A stretch of 30,776 nt of DNA, from contig BFEA01000609.1 of NCBI GenBank assembly GCA_003427395.1, forward strand, positions 521,202 to 551,977, read 5' to 3'. Made by a program: the position numbers and the translations under genes. Of this stretch, positions 17,761 through 28,082 are shown piece after piece (position 1 is the stretch's first letter; the number at the start of each line of letters is the position of its first letter). The stretch comes from Chara braunii. Taxonomy: Eukaryota; Streptophyta; Charophyceae; Charales; Characeae. The notes below the pieces were generated by a model, which ran no database searches, was not told where the DNA came from, and was given only the letters and a program-made list of their open reading frames with translations.

Positions 17761-19890
17761 ACGTCCTCTACCGTGCAAGCACGGATTGTAATCTCCTTTC
17801 CAGATTGGCCTTGTCCACCAGGAACAACTTGTGGGCCATGATCAAGGCTGCTCCCTTCGCTGCCCTCTCCAGGGCCATGTCCTCGCTAAGCAATCCATAC
17901 GGGACTGCCTCAATCACCTCCTATGGCATTCATCGAAGCTGATTTGTCAACTTTGCCCCCTCCGCCACCTGTACCATCATGTGTCCGTAACCAGAGAGGC
18001 AGTTCCTGCCGTCCTGATCTGTCTCTCTCTCCATCCCCTGCGCCCTTGATCCCACAGTAAAAGGTGTGACGCCGGTGACATGGATTTTGATATTATCCTG
18101 GATCATGTCCTCCACCTTCACAATGAGGAATTGCCCCGTCTTTGTGACTGCCACCTCCCAGTCCCCGAACTTTCTGTTCCAACAGAAGGGAAGGAGCACC
18201 CTTTTCTTTTTTCCCCTCTTTGCTTCCAGGGCCACTGCTGCGTCAACGTCCTTGTCTGGCGCTTCTGCTATCTTAGCTATGGAAGTATGCTTGTCCGCCA
18301 TTTGTGCCTACAGGGCTCATCTCTGGCTCTCTGAGCTAGTGAACATCCAGCCTCCACCGCTTCATTTGCATTGCTTGTCTTTGTGTTCTCCTGCCTGGCT
18401 GCCCTACGATTGCGTCTGTAAGTTCGGGTCACCAGCTCCTCTCTCCCGACGTACCTCAAGGGCCACTCAAACAGCTTCCCGTACTTGTCTTGATCAACCT
18501 CTATGTTGTCCCCTTTTGTACTAGTTTTGAGATAGCTCCTTCAAGCTCCTTCTGCTTTCTAAGAATGTTGAAGCGGTTCTCCGTTTCTAGAGTGGTGGGA
18601 CTTGTTCTTCCCCCTGCTTTCGTGGTCCCCGTTTTGCGCTGGTATCTGTGAAAAGCCATGTTCAGTTCAAAAAACCACGTGGCGCACTCTCTCTAGCCCG
18701 ACCACGACGCTTTCCAACGATTCAAGGGTGGCCTTCGTGCTCCTACTCTCCATCTACTGTCATATGGCTGGTATACGTTCGGCTTAACCAACGTTCGGCT
18801 TAATCGGGGGATCCCCCTTAAGCGTCCAGATCTACCTAAGCGTCTGGAGGTTATCGTCGAATACCCAGACCCTGTATCCAGGCTTGTTAATGAACCAGAT
18901 GCCAGGTTTACCTTCGCACTCCACGAATTGGTCCTGATTTGTCGTTTGTGCAAGAACCCCCGACTTGTTCGTCGGGCAGTTGCGGTCAATCCCCAAGTGG
19001 CCCTTCCCTTTCCACCGGAAACAAGATAGATTCACCTTGGTAGAGACGTACATGGTGGCTTTCTGACCGTTTTTCCTGAAGACCCAGGTGTTCGGAAACG
19101 TGGGGGGGTGCCATTGGTTATGCTCATGCACGCCACCCTGGCATCATGGTTCGGGACTAAGAAGTCTGGCCCACAGGGAGCCACTCAATGACTGGCCAGT
19201 CGGATACTCAACCTCCAGCCTCCTCCGAACCATGTTATGGAGTCCCTACGAGAGATTGTCAAACTGCACCCAAAAGTGGTTGCGCAGCATGGCTTGCCTG
19301 TGCCTTGATGCTTCCGGTTGCGGCGGCTTGAATGGTTTCCACGAGCGGATGGACACCACTGAGCCCTTGCAGTTAAGCGATCCGATGGAGAGTAGGTGCC
19401 GAGCGTAATCCTCCTCCACACATAGGACCATAACCATGTGTCTCCTCCCTCTGTGTAGTGAGATATTTGGTTTCGTTCCTAGAAAGGGCTGCAGTGCTCT
19501 TAGTCTATTCAATATCCATTTCGCTTGATCATTCGTCGACAACTCCTTTCCCCGCCGAGAGAAAATAAAAATGACTGCATGTTTGAGGTAGAGATCGTTT
19601 GGTGTGTCCAATCCTCCTCCGTGTACTGCCAGATGTCCACCTCTGTGCTTTAGTTTTTTCCTTCGTCACTTTGATCTCTGGCCGAATTCTTGTTCTCTCA
19701 AGCAGGAATTCCATCGCCTTTTGACCCAGCGACTCTGGTGTAGGGGGAACTTCCCCTGGCGGCCCCATACTCCCCCCAAGGGCCACATGCTTTCCCCCAG
19801 GGGCCGCATGCTTTCTCCCTCACTGGTGCCCACCAATAGGGGGGGCTGACCACGTATCAGTGCCAGGGCTTGTGCGTAGGTGGGCATCAT
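17760..19890 (-). pseudogene. LINE ORF1, DUF4283-like plus CCHC region
   Basis: A start at 19890 gives MPTYAQALALIRGQPPL, a plausible ORF1 N-terminus. At 19611-19246 the minus strand encodes NRLRALQPFLGTKPNIS, MVMVLCVEEDYARHLL and VVSIRSWKPFKP, then WVQFDNLS. This resembles the DUF4283 region of plant LINE and Gag-like proteins. At about 19045-18985, NLSCFRWKGKGHLGIDRNC is a CCHC knuckle whose second Cys has become Trp and whose last spacing is altered. A basic segment (RNRRAARQENTKTSN, about 18410) and KKRVLLPFCWNRKFGDW (18210-18160) follow. The frame shifts repeatedly and stops intervene, including TAG after WVQFDNLS. ORF1 proteins bind the element RNA and form the RNP. Function lost. Confidence 0.65.
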
Positions 19891-19989
19891 ACTGCCTCAC
19901 CACTTTCCGTACTTCGGCCCCTCTCGATCCGCACCCTCTCAACTGTCTGTCCCCTTCTTTCGCACCCTCCTTTTTTTTCCTTTTTTTTT

Positions 19990-20470
19990 CCCTCACTCAG
20001 TAAACTCTCCTCACTTCTACCGAATCTAGCTTCTCTCTCCCTTTTCCTGTTGCGTTTCTCCTCTGCCTTATCGGAGCTTTGTTTTCAATCCCTAACTGCA
20101 CGATTCTCTCCTCACCACGTCCCAATTTTATTTTTTCCTGCTTCTCGCTCACTATACTCTCCTCGCTTCTACTGAATCTAGCTTCTCTCCCCCCTTTCCA
20201 GCCGCGCTTCTCCACTGCCTTGTCGGAAGTTTGTTTTCGATCCCTAACTACACGATTCTCTCCTCACCACGTCCCGATCGCACTGACCTTCACCCCCTCT
20301 TCTCCTTCTTGTCTTGGCCCTCTATGCTCTCCTCACATCTACTAGATTCAGCTTGTCGCTCCCCTTGCCTCCATTCAGTTGTGTTTCTGCTTTGTTATGC
20401 TGGTGCTCCTTTTGGAACCCTAACTACACGGCTCCCTCCTTGCCGCGTCCTGATTGGACTGACTTGCCGG
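19990..20470 (-). repeat. LINE 5' region with repeated ~150-170 bp monomers
   Basis: Three related units follow each other, marked on the plus strand by GAATCTAGCTTCTCTC at about 20022, again at 20174, and a diverged GATTCAGCTTGTCGCTC at 20345. Each is followed by a TTTG/GGAACC-type segment, CCCTAACTACACG and CTCCTCACCACGTCC. Steps are about 152 and 171 bp. They lie directly upstream of ORF1 on the minus strand, where a LINE promoter would be. Confidence 0.65.
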
Positions 20471-20946
20471 TTGTTCACCTCCCTCTCCTTGTCCCATGTG
20501 GGACGGGCAGTGCTGTCCCGAAGCAAGCTTCCTATCCTGGTGCGCAGTTTTATGGCACGGCGCTCGATTGAGCCAGCTGGAGGATGGGCGATGCTTTCAC
20601 TGTGTGCAGGGGCACAGTAGCAATTTTTTTTTCTTTTTCCCTTGCAGCCGGACTTAACTGCAGACCTGTCAGGAATCCAATTGGGGCATGCAACGTGGCA
20701 GTTTAGGGATGGAAATCTCGATGATTGACATGTGGGATGACCTGGCCGGATTCGAAATGCCACCTAGGAAAAATGAATTTTCTTATCAAAGAATTCTGGC
20801 ACAAATAGGATGCATACGGCTGACCGGTAGGCGGTACTAGGCCCAACCCCTGCAACAGTTTGGTTCAGGGGCAGGCAAAATCGACCATCTGGAAAAAAAA
20901 AAAAAAATTGACCATCTGGAAAAGTGATTGCAGGCATGCCGGAGGT
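20471..20946. other. Non-coding stretch
   Basis: No gene was recognised. GACCATCTGGAAAA is duplicated around an A-run at 20883-20925. A weakly similar segment, TTAACTGC.GAC..., occurs here (20655) and at 21499. Confidence 0.45.
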
Positions 20947-21140
20947 TTAAGCCGCCAGTACACAGCCCCAACCTTGCAGAAAATCACAAGTTGCCAACTG
21001 CGAACTTTTCGGGGCTCGGGGCTACCGGACCACAATGGCTGACAGTGCCAGCCAAAAAAAGAAAAAGTCGGCTGCTGGAGGTTCAGAAAAGCTCGGCGCG
21101 CAGTGCAGCGCCTCCAGGACCAGGTGTACTCGTGGTTTGA
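20947..21140. mobile_element. MITE, second TTAA subfamily
   Basis: Begins TTAAGCCGCCAGTACACAG and ends GGTGTACTCGTGGTTTGA. The interior matches the 7383-7560 copy over most of its length (GGACCACAATGG, GTGCCAGCCAAAAAA, GCAGTGCAGCGCCTCC). Termini resemble the 13526 family (ACCACCAGTAC), so I treat both as subfamilies of one group. Confidence 0.75.
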
Positions 21141-22264
21141 ACCACCACTGGCCCCAAAGCTATTTTGACAAACCTATTGCTTTTCCCACCTGGAGCACCA
21201 AGCCACATAGTTCTGGGCCTACCAAGTCCAGAATGGAGCAAAACAGTGTGTACTTCTGCTTCTAAAAATCCAACAGACCAGCACTCAATCAGAGTCAATC
21301 TACATCCCTGATTTTTCCAGAATTTTTCGTCAATGACGTCAAATATTATTATATTACGAGGTCGAAAAGTCGGCAAAATCGATGCATTCAAGATTTCGAG
21401 CTCTACATTCCCCCCCCCCACTTCCCCCCCCAGGTTAAGACGGCAGTAGTACAAAAGTACTACAAAACCAATGGTCTCCTTTCCAAAACATCGGTGGCAT
21501 TAACTGCGGACTGCCGGATCCCAATCAGAGCGGTGGGAGTCTAGCAAGGCGATTGGATTTTTTATTCTTTTGCCCTGAAATTCTGAGACCATCGGCTTCT
21601 AGCAAGGCTCGGGACTTCCAGGGTCGGTGTAGAAAGAGGTTCAACAAAATATCCTCCGCGAAGCTGTGGCTTACACCACCTGTTGTTCCGAGCCTCATTT
21701 TTCTGACGCAAGTTTTTGCCCCGCACTAAGAAATCCAAACTGTCACGGCGCATGATTTGCCTGGCACTGCCAGCCCTTTCCCAAAGGGCACTCTGAGCCT
21801 TTCTGCCGGTCCATGTCGACCTCGAGTTTTCCGAAAGGCTGGCCCACCCACTGGCAAAAACAAACAGGGGGTACAGTTCATTATCTGGGTGGGCAGTTGC
21901 AGCACACGAACCATGGACAGGGAGTAAGCAGATCACACAGAGAAATCAAAATAATCATGACGCACAGACCTCCATAGCCATCCACATAGCAAGCCGGTGT
22001 GTATTGAAAACAAAGCAGTGTCATGGACTCTCTCACCAAACTAAATCCAGGTGAGGAAACAGGTACTCTCAATGGACCGGCTGCGCAGGTTATCTGAGCT
22101 AAGGACGTCCTCTCGAAACCACTGGCCCCAAAACAGATCAGAACAGCAGTGGTGCCAAAAGCAGGGGGTAACATTAAAGCCCCTTAGCGTGGTTGGGACG
22201 CATGTACTGGCCTATAGCAAAGAAGAAATCAAGGAGATCCAGTAAAATGTCGTACAGCCTAGTG
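21141..22264. other. Non-coding stretch
   Basis: Short open frames are found on both strands without recognisable domains. C-runs occur at 21410-21432. ACCACTGGCCCCAAA occurs at about 21146 and 22120. Confidence 0.4.
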
Positions 22265-22485
22265 GTATCATCCCACGGGGCTCGAAAACTGCTCAAATTT
22301 GGGGACGGCCCTGAAACGCATAATGCCCTCAAAACGTCCTAATACTTCTTCTCCTCCCATTTGGGGTCTCATCCCACGCCGACGAATTCTCTGAAATTGG
22401 GGTCTCATCCCACGGCCATGAAAGGCATAATACCCTCAAAACGCTGAAATTTGGGGTCTCGTCCCATGGGGCACAAATTCTCCGC
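22265..22485. repeat. Iterated TTTGGGGTCTCATCCCACG motif
   Basis: TTGGGGTCTCATCCCACG appears at about 22361 and 22398, with a GTCCCATGG variant at 22451 and a partial (TCATCCCACGG, then TTTGGGGACGG) at 22268-22305. GCATAAT.CCCTCAAAACG alternates with it at 22318 and 22425. The pattern is an irregular composite tandem repeat with no coding potential. Confidence 0.7.
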
Positions 22486-23197
22486 TCTTCAAGGTAGTGA
22501 TGAAAGCACACAAAAGAACGTAGCGATGAAAGTCACAGATACTCACACTTGCACTCTTTGGATGGGATTGCGGTCATGTGCATCCAGGACTGGTCGTAGA
22601 ACCGGTCAAATACATCCAAGAAAGTACTAGCGTTAGTATATCCGGAGCAGTGGATCTCAGCCGTTGGTTGGTTGCTCTTGACAAGCTTGTAGAAAGGTTG
22701 TCCAGCCTAAAATTTCTTCCGAGTGTCCTTTGGAAGCTAACCTTTTCTTTTTGGTGTATCCACGTGCTTCTGTTTTTCTCCCTTTTATCAAGTTTTATGA
22801 GAAGCTAGCTTGAATTCAGCAATGCTGCAGGCATCCTCAAATTCAAGTGAGCTTCAAAATGACAATATTGCGCGGTAGTACTTTTTAGGGCCTGCCCTTC
22901 AAAATGCCCTAACCTTTCGACATTTGGAAACAAACCATACTGGCATGCAGTTCGGGCGAGTTTAGCGTAGCGTGGATGCATGGGAGATCAAATCAAGGGT
23001 GGGTTCAAGTGGTGTGGAACTAGATCCGAAGGGACCGATCCCACGCGCGCTGCATTCATGATAATGCTAAGAAAGCATGAACCTGGTCATTAAGATGGCC
23101 ATCTTCACCCTGAACCTGAGCCTTTCATTCAGAGGATCACAGTTTTCTAACAAGTACCTCAGTCGATTGGGTATCCACCTCCACTCTCCTCTCTGGG
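22486..23197. other. Non-coding stretch
   Basis: No gene, RNA or repeat was recognised. Confidence 0.5.
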
Positions 23198-23215
23198 CCT
23201 TGCGCCACCACTCTC

Positions 23216-23277
23216 TATTTATTTATTTTTCCAAAAATTTTGGACCATTTCTCGATTTATGCATGTCATCCTTGCGG
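23216..23277 (-). pseudogene. U6 snRNA retrocopy, 5'-truncated
   Basis: The minus strand reads CGCAAGGATGACATGCATAA, then ATCGAGAAATGGTCCAAAAT and a T-run. This is the 3' third of U6 snRNA, with only small differences from plant U6. It is followed by an A-rich tail (GGAAAAATAAATAAATA). The insert is flanked by an 18-bp direct repeat with two mismatches, CCTTGCGCCACCACTCTC (23198-23215) and CCTTGCGGCACCACTCCC (23270-23287). CGCAAGG at the truncation point belongs both to U6 and to the flank, so the 5' junction probably formed through microhomology. Confidence 0.8.
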
Positions 23278-23287
23278 CACCACTCCC

Positions 23288-23666
23288 AATTTTACGTTCT
23301 TCGAGAGTGGTGCTTTTCTCCACTTGACTCTTGATCCAATACTCTCGACTACAGAGAGCTCTCACAAAGATTCCTCTGACAGGACTTGATTTTTGGAAGT
23401 CCTCTGCCTGCACACTCTCAGAAATAAAATGAGCGCCCTCTCCTCCAGCCCCTATTCTCAAGAGCGGGATGTGCGTTGGGACCCAGCTGTTAATCTTTTT
23501 TGCTTTTCTTGTTTTTTTTTTTCTTCGGGGGGAAAAAAGAAGAATTGAGAGTGTTGCTGATCGATAGTTATGCGGAGCGAGGCCTCCATTTCACAGGACA
23601 TGGAGGCTCTCGCAACTCTCGAGTCCCGATCCACTCTATTTTCGAGATGAATCAGTAGTAGTTGTG

Positions 23667-23668
<2 letters not shown>
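23288..23668. other. Non-coding stretch
   Basis: No gene was recognised. There is a T-run at 23512-23522 and an A-rich run near 23532-23542. Confidence 0.45.
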
Positions 23669-23700
<32 letters not shown>

Positions 23701-23829
23701 TATGTTTTTTTGGCAATCTGCGTGGACGATCTTGCATAGATTCATTTGGTTCTCTCTGTGTGAGACTTCATGCCCTCCACGTGCACTGTTGAGAGTGATA
23801 AGTTAGGATGAAGACCAGGTTCAAGAAAG

Positions 23830-23909
<80 letters not shown>

Positions 23910-24040
23910 TATGTTTTTTTGGCAATCTATGTGGATGATCTTACATAGATTCATTTGGTTCTCTGTGTGTGAGACTTCATGCCCTCCACGTGCACTGTTG
24001 AGACTCGAGAGTGATAAGTTAGGATGAGGTTCAAGAAAGG
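23669..24040. repeat. Tandem duplication headed by (CT)n
   Basis: A unit made of a (CT)n run plus CCTTATGTTTTTTTGGCAAT, GATTCATTTGGTTCTCT, ATGCCCTCCACGTGCACTGT and AGGTTCAAGAAAGG occurs twice. The CT run spans about 23669-23699 in the first copy and 23831-23907 in the second. The copies are very similar, so the duplication is recent. Confidence 0.85.
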
Positions 24041-24354
24041 TTGCCACAGACTACCACAGGTGGGGCCACAGTTTCTTGACAGTTGTGTTTCCAACATATT
24101 CCCCCACATGCAACATCAGGTCATTGCTTCTGGATTCTTTCTGCCAATGCAATGCAGGCATTGCAGGGTTGTTATATCCGTTCTTCGCACATTTTTCTGG
24201 TCAGATACATATGCGGCGACCCCTGCTCTGAGGAAGATGGTTGTCTCCCCTTTTTACTTTCCTGATCATAAAGGGACTCTACTACTCTACTACGTTATTG
24301 AACTTTTCTTTTCCCAGAACAGAGCTGGGTTAGCCCCTCCTCTTTGGTTATTGT
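24041..24354. other. Non-coding stretch
   Basis: A 206-codon plus frame (24024-24644) crosses this region, the tRNA-like segment and two A-runs. It has no recognisable domain and is probably not a gene. Confidence 0.45.
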
Positions 24355-24420
24355 ATCTGTCAGGATTCGAACTCACACTCAGTTTACCGTCAGTTAGATG
24401 GCCCGTGTATGTATCTGTCA
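24355..24420 (-). repeat. tRNA-like SINE head
   Basis: On the minus strand, GAGTTCGAATCCTG is a good box B, preceded by GGGCCATCTAACTGACGG, a weak box A at the right spacing. The direct repeat TGTATCTGTCAG lies on both sides (about 24353 and 24410). It is not a functional tRNA because the T-stem does not pair. Confidence 0.4.
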
Positions 24421-24600
24421 GACACCATGGTCATCCCCAAATAGAACGCACTGTCCTTATGGCTGTATTTCGAACAATGTTGAGTCCAGATGCAGCGATA
24501 ATGGGTGTGCCTTCTATTCGAGGGGAGGACGGTTGGGAGCTACCTCTGTCCATCTTTCAAAAGAAAAAAAAGAAAGTCAACGACTCAATGCTTTGTCAGA

Positions 24601-24833
24601 CAAAAAAAAAAAAAAAAAAAAAGCTTTGTCAGACCAACATCTAATGTCAGAGATCAGATGTTTGAAAAAAACTCAACAGTCTGGTTGGGATTTTCCAGAC
24701 ACACCCAGGAGGTGCAGAGCATGATAGGTGCTTTTGAATCTTTCTTTCTTTCTTTCATTTTATTTTTTTTTTATTTTTTATTTTTTTCGCTCTTGAATCT
24801 TTCTGTTGCCCTTTGATTGATGCTTTGTGTTCC
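24601..24833. other. Low-complexity A/T-run region
   Basis: A-run at 24602-24621 bounded by GCTTTGTCAGAC direct repeats, then CTTT/ATTTT-rich sequence. No gene. Confidence 0.6.
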
Positions 24834-24846
24834 TTTTTTTTTTTTN

Positions 24847-24896
<50 letters not shown>
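24834..24896. repeat. Poly(T) tract with an unresolved base
   Basis: About 63 nt of T with N at 24846. The length is unreliable, and this is a likely assembly weak point. Confidence 0.95.
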
Positions 24897-24897
<1 letters not shown>

Positions 24898-25196
24898 TGC
24901 ATGTTTCTGAACTTTAAATACACGAAAGTGCTGATGATTGACTGTCTGTGAGCTCTTCCCTTTGTTTCTGTCTCTTTCTTTTTGTCTGTTTGTTTTTCTG
25001 TTGTTGTCAGCAATGTCAGGTGAGGCCCTCGGGCAAAATAAGGAATCCATGTTCCCGACTTGTCACAGACTGATGCTTCTGTACAGACCAAATATTTTTC
25101 TCTTTTAAAATGAGATACGATACAAAAAAGAGGAGATCATTTTCCCACCAGCTTGACCTTCCAACAGGCTGGTCCACGCTTGGGGTATATATATAT

Positions 25197-25368
25197 AGCC
25201 CCTCGTTTGTTGTCCTCTTCTCCCTCTCTGCCCACGGTTTACCGGGCAGCTCTGTTTGACGAAACTCCGACAAAAAAAAAAAAAAAAAAAAAAGTTTGTC
25301 ACAGCCCCACGTTTGTTGTCCTCTTCTCCCTCTCTGCCTACGGTTTACCGGGAAGCTCTGTTTGATGA
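25197..25368. repeat. Tandem duplication upstream of gypsy element
   Basis: GTTTGTTGTCCTCTTCTCCC...GGTTTACCGGG.AGCTCTGTTTGA occurs at 25197-25262 and 25303-25368, 106 bp apart. An A-run of about 22 nt lies between. It directly precedes the gypsy gag and could be a fragment of its 5' LTR, but no LTR boundary is visible. Confidence 0.7.
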
Positions 25369-25436
25369 TATATAGACCAGTATATATATACCACCACTTG
25401 GCGCTAGGACCAAAGGGCGATAGATACCTGTTCCGT

Positions 25437-27538
25437 CAGCAAAGAGAGATACAGCAGCAGCAGCGGAGGGCTAGGGCAGCAGAGGCAAGCAGGGCATTCG
25501 TTAGTGAGGCCGCTACTTCAGCAGCCATGGCCACTGCTGCGCAGCAGAGCTCTCAGGCTAGCAGTTCAGGGGCTGTAGGGTCAACGGTCGCACAAACCCT
25601 GAGTCAGTCCACTGGTGTGATGGCAAGCCAGCCACTAGTGATGACTCCCGAAGAGGTTTCCATACAGCGAGCTGCTGATCGTGAGGCATAGCTACAGCAG
25701 GCTTTGGGATAGATTAAGGCAAAGAAGGAAGAACGATTCGAAGAAGAGCCAGGATACAGCGGAGACATTGGCGTTAGCGCAGCAGAGCTCTCATACTAGC
25801 AGTTCAGGGGCTGTAGGGTCAACGGTCGCACAGACCCAGAGTCAGTCCGCTGGTGTGATGGCAAGCCAGCCATTAGTGATGACTCTTGAAGAGGTCACCA
25901 TACAGCGAGCTGCTGATCGCGAGGCATAGCTACAACAGGCTTTGGGAGAGATTAAGGCAGAGAAGGAAAAAATGATTAGAAGAAGAGCCAGGATGCAACG
26001 GATAAGCGGACATTAGCGAGTTAGAGGAGATGGACCCAGCAGAGTTGGATGATGATATGAGGACCCTAAGGGCGGTCTTGCTAGGTGTGGTAGAGATGCA
26101 AGATCACCAGACGACGATCTTACAGGACATCCAACAAAGTCTGGCCGTGTTGGTCGGGCGAGCGCCGACGGCACCATCGCCGTTCGGGCCGAGTGTCTGG
26201 CCTGTTGTACATCCTCCTCCTTTTGTCCCACCGGTGACTGGGGTGTCCCCATATACAACTCCAGCATCGGTCCAGCCCGTTTCCCTGGGTATGCCTGTAA
26301 CAGGCGGGTTCTCAACAGGTCCTAGTGTACAGATTCCTGTACAGACAGTGTTTTCCCAACCTCCGTCGCAGGTTGCCATAAGCGGGCAGCCTGCTGTCTC
26401 GCAGCCTGCACAGCCGTAGGGTACACAGCCCCAACAACAAATAGTGCAGCAGCCTGGTTCCCAAGGTCCACAGCCTGGAGGGGGACAGGTGCTGGGACAA
26501 AGTCAGTGGGTTCCAAAGACGGCCATCGCTGCTCCTAAACCCTTCACAGGGGACAAGAGGGGTGAAGACCTCGACACGTGGTTGAGGTCAGTGCCAGTCT
26601 ACGTTAAGTGTAAACTTACCTTGTCGCACGAGGAAGTGCTTGTGGCTGCCTCATACTTAGAGGGGAGTGCAACAAGATGGTTGAGTGGTTCAGTGCAGTT
26701 GTAGGGATACGGTCATGACTTCCGCGCTTGGGCAGTCAACCAGAAGTTGGATGACTTCCTTAAGTTGGTGGAAGACAGGTGGCATGATCCTCAGGAGGCT
26801 CAAAAGGCCACTGACGCGATCCTGACTCTGCATAACAGGCAGTTGAAGTCAGTAAGAGAGGCCACAGACGCAGTAGAGCGTCTGATCTGTGTCCCTGGGG
26901 TGCGCTATGACCCCCAGGTTCTACTCACCTCCTACCTAAGATGCTTTCCTATGCCTCTCAGGAATCAGTTGGCAGGTGAGGCCAACATCAACATGCACAA
27001 CTTCCCCTCGCTTAGCAAGAAGGCCCTAGACCTTGAAGCAAAGATAGGGCATGGTCAGAATCCCACGACGGATGGTAGGAAGAAGTCACTACCTCCCAGC
27101 TGGAAGGCGAAGGGCCGCATCATGTTCGTCGACAACGATGGTTCTACCTTCGAGTTGGACGACGACTTCCAGGCGGGAGTGGGTTCAGAGGCAGGCAGCG
27201 TAAAAGCTTCAGGGGGTGGAGTAGTCGCTGCCTCAGTTCAAAAAGGTAAGGCGACCGGTAGACGCCGCGAAGGTTCCCGGTCCAGGAGTCAAGTAGACCC
27301 CAATGCTCCTCTATAGGAGAAAGCGGGACTCACAGAGAACGCGTGGAGAGACGGGTACACCAGGCAGACCTGTATTCGTTGTGGTCAATATGGCCACAAC
27401 CAATTCAAGTGTCGCAATAAGAAGGTGACCGAGAAGATCCCGCCTACGATGGGGCAGGCGTTGGGATCCTCCGCTCCCATTGGTAGCAATGTGGCCAGCA
27501 GTTTTGGCACTGCTCCGATAAACGTGTCGGGCCAGTAG
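25437..27538 (+). pseudogene. Gypsy gag with CCHC knuckle
   Basis: The N-terminal part is Gln/Ala-rich, with a duplicated block (see separate entry). From 26030 a single frame runs to the TAG at 27536-27538. It is interrupted only by TAG codons at 26417, 26702 and 27314, and sequence on both sides of each remains gag-like. A Pro/Gln-rich linker (26150-26500) precedes the retrotrans_gag-type core (about 26570-27050, including LDTWLRSVPVYVK, YLEGSATRWL and VEDRWHDPQEAQKAT). A basic region follows (27240-27290). CIRCGQYGHNQFKC (about 27370-27411) is an intact CX2CX4HX4C knuckle. In live elements Gag forms the particle and packages RNA. Confidence 0.85.
25541..25989 (+). repeat. ~238-bp tandem duplication in gag 5' part
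   Basis: GCAGCAGAGCTCTCA...GCAGTTCAGGGGCTGTAGGG...CGAGCTGCTGATCG.GAGGCA...GAAGAGCCAGGAT occurs at 25541-25750 and again at 25779-25989. The spacing of 238-239 bp is not a multiple of 3, so the duplication shifts the frame. Both copies carry the same TAG after REA, so that stop predates the duplication or is inherited. Confidence 0.85.
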
Positions 27539-27540
27539 GA

Positions 27541-28080
27541 ATACTAGTTGTTCCTGCTAGGATCGAGGTGGTGGACACACCTTCACCATCTCGAGAGATG
27601 GCCCAAGCTATTTACTCCATCGTCGTCCCGCAAACACATTCAGACCCATCGAGCCTCTGTTCGATGAATGTGTTTGAGTCCTTAGAGGAGCTAGAGGAGT
27701 GGTCCAAATCAGACCCGCTAGCTTCTTGGATGGCATTGGCAAAAGCCCCTAGGAGTGAGATGTTCGTCGGCAAGGTAGTCATCGGCGGCCGTAAGGCCGG
27801 GGCCTATTATGACACTTGCTTGACTAGGAACTTCATTACTTGCGCGTGCGTTGAGAGGCTGCGCTTACAGGGGCAAGTGCAGCGCCTGAGTCGACATGTG
27901 CCAACAAACAGCGCATGGTAGTCCACGACTACCTACAGAACGTTGAGTGTTGTTTCCCGTACGCGGGAGGGGAACTGAGACATCGCGTTTCATTCCTAGT
28001 GAGCGATGATCTCCCTATGGATATCTTGTTAGGTATGTAATACCTCTCCGTTGCACAGCCCCACTTTGACTGGTACCGAA
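27541..28080 (+). pseudogene. Gypsy aspartic protease region
   Basis: It begins in the -1 frame relative to gag. FVGKVVIGG...YYDTCLTRNFITC (about 27763-27845) aligns with the VxxDSGATxNFIS active-site segment of Ty3/gypsy proteases. The catalytic Asp is present, but the following S/T-G-A reads T-C-L, so the triad is lost. A frame change near 27915 leads to VSDDLPMDILLGM followed by TAA (28038-28040) and YLSVAQPHFDW, the ILGxDWLxxxxPxIDW-like segment. The region would not give an active enzyme. Confidence 0.7.
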
Positions 28081-28082
28081 AA

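Larger units (their letters stand above)
13730..20470 (-). mobile_element. Degenerate L1-type LINE retrotransposon
   Basis: Minus-strand element of about 6.7 kb. In order it has a repeated 5' region (20470-19990), ORF1 with a nucleic-acid-binding region (19890-17760), a small endonuclease remnant (about 17450-17390), linker and reverse transcriptase (17390-16000), and a C-terminal region with a zf-RVT-like motif (15700-13930). Frameshifts and stops occur throughout, so it cannot move on its own. The 3' end lacks an obvious poly(A) and abuts a MITE. Limits are approximate and no TSD was identified. Confidence 0.8.

Noticed and set aside
21434-21645. Possible further TTAA-type MITE (TTAAGACGGCAGTAGTAC ... 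AAGAGGTTCAAC)
   Set aside because: The ends match the family only loosely and the interior shows no similarity to other copies.
22265-22485. CRISPR-like repeat array
   Set aside because: Repeats are irregular in spacing and sequence, and the window is clearly eukaryotic.
24024-24644. 206-codon plus-strand open frame
   Set aside because: It spans a CT-repeat flank, a tRNA-like segment and two A-runs (poly-Lys), with no conserved motif.
25197-25368. 5' LTR of the gypsy element
   Set aside because: The 66-bp repeats are tandem, lack TG...CA boundaries, and have no partner after the element, so an LTR cannot be claimed.
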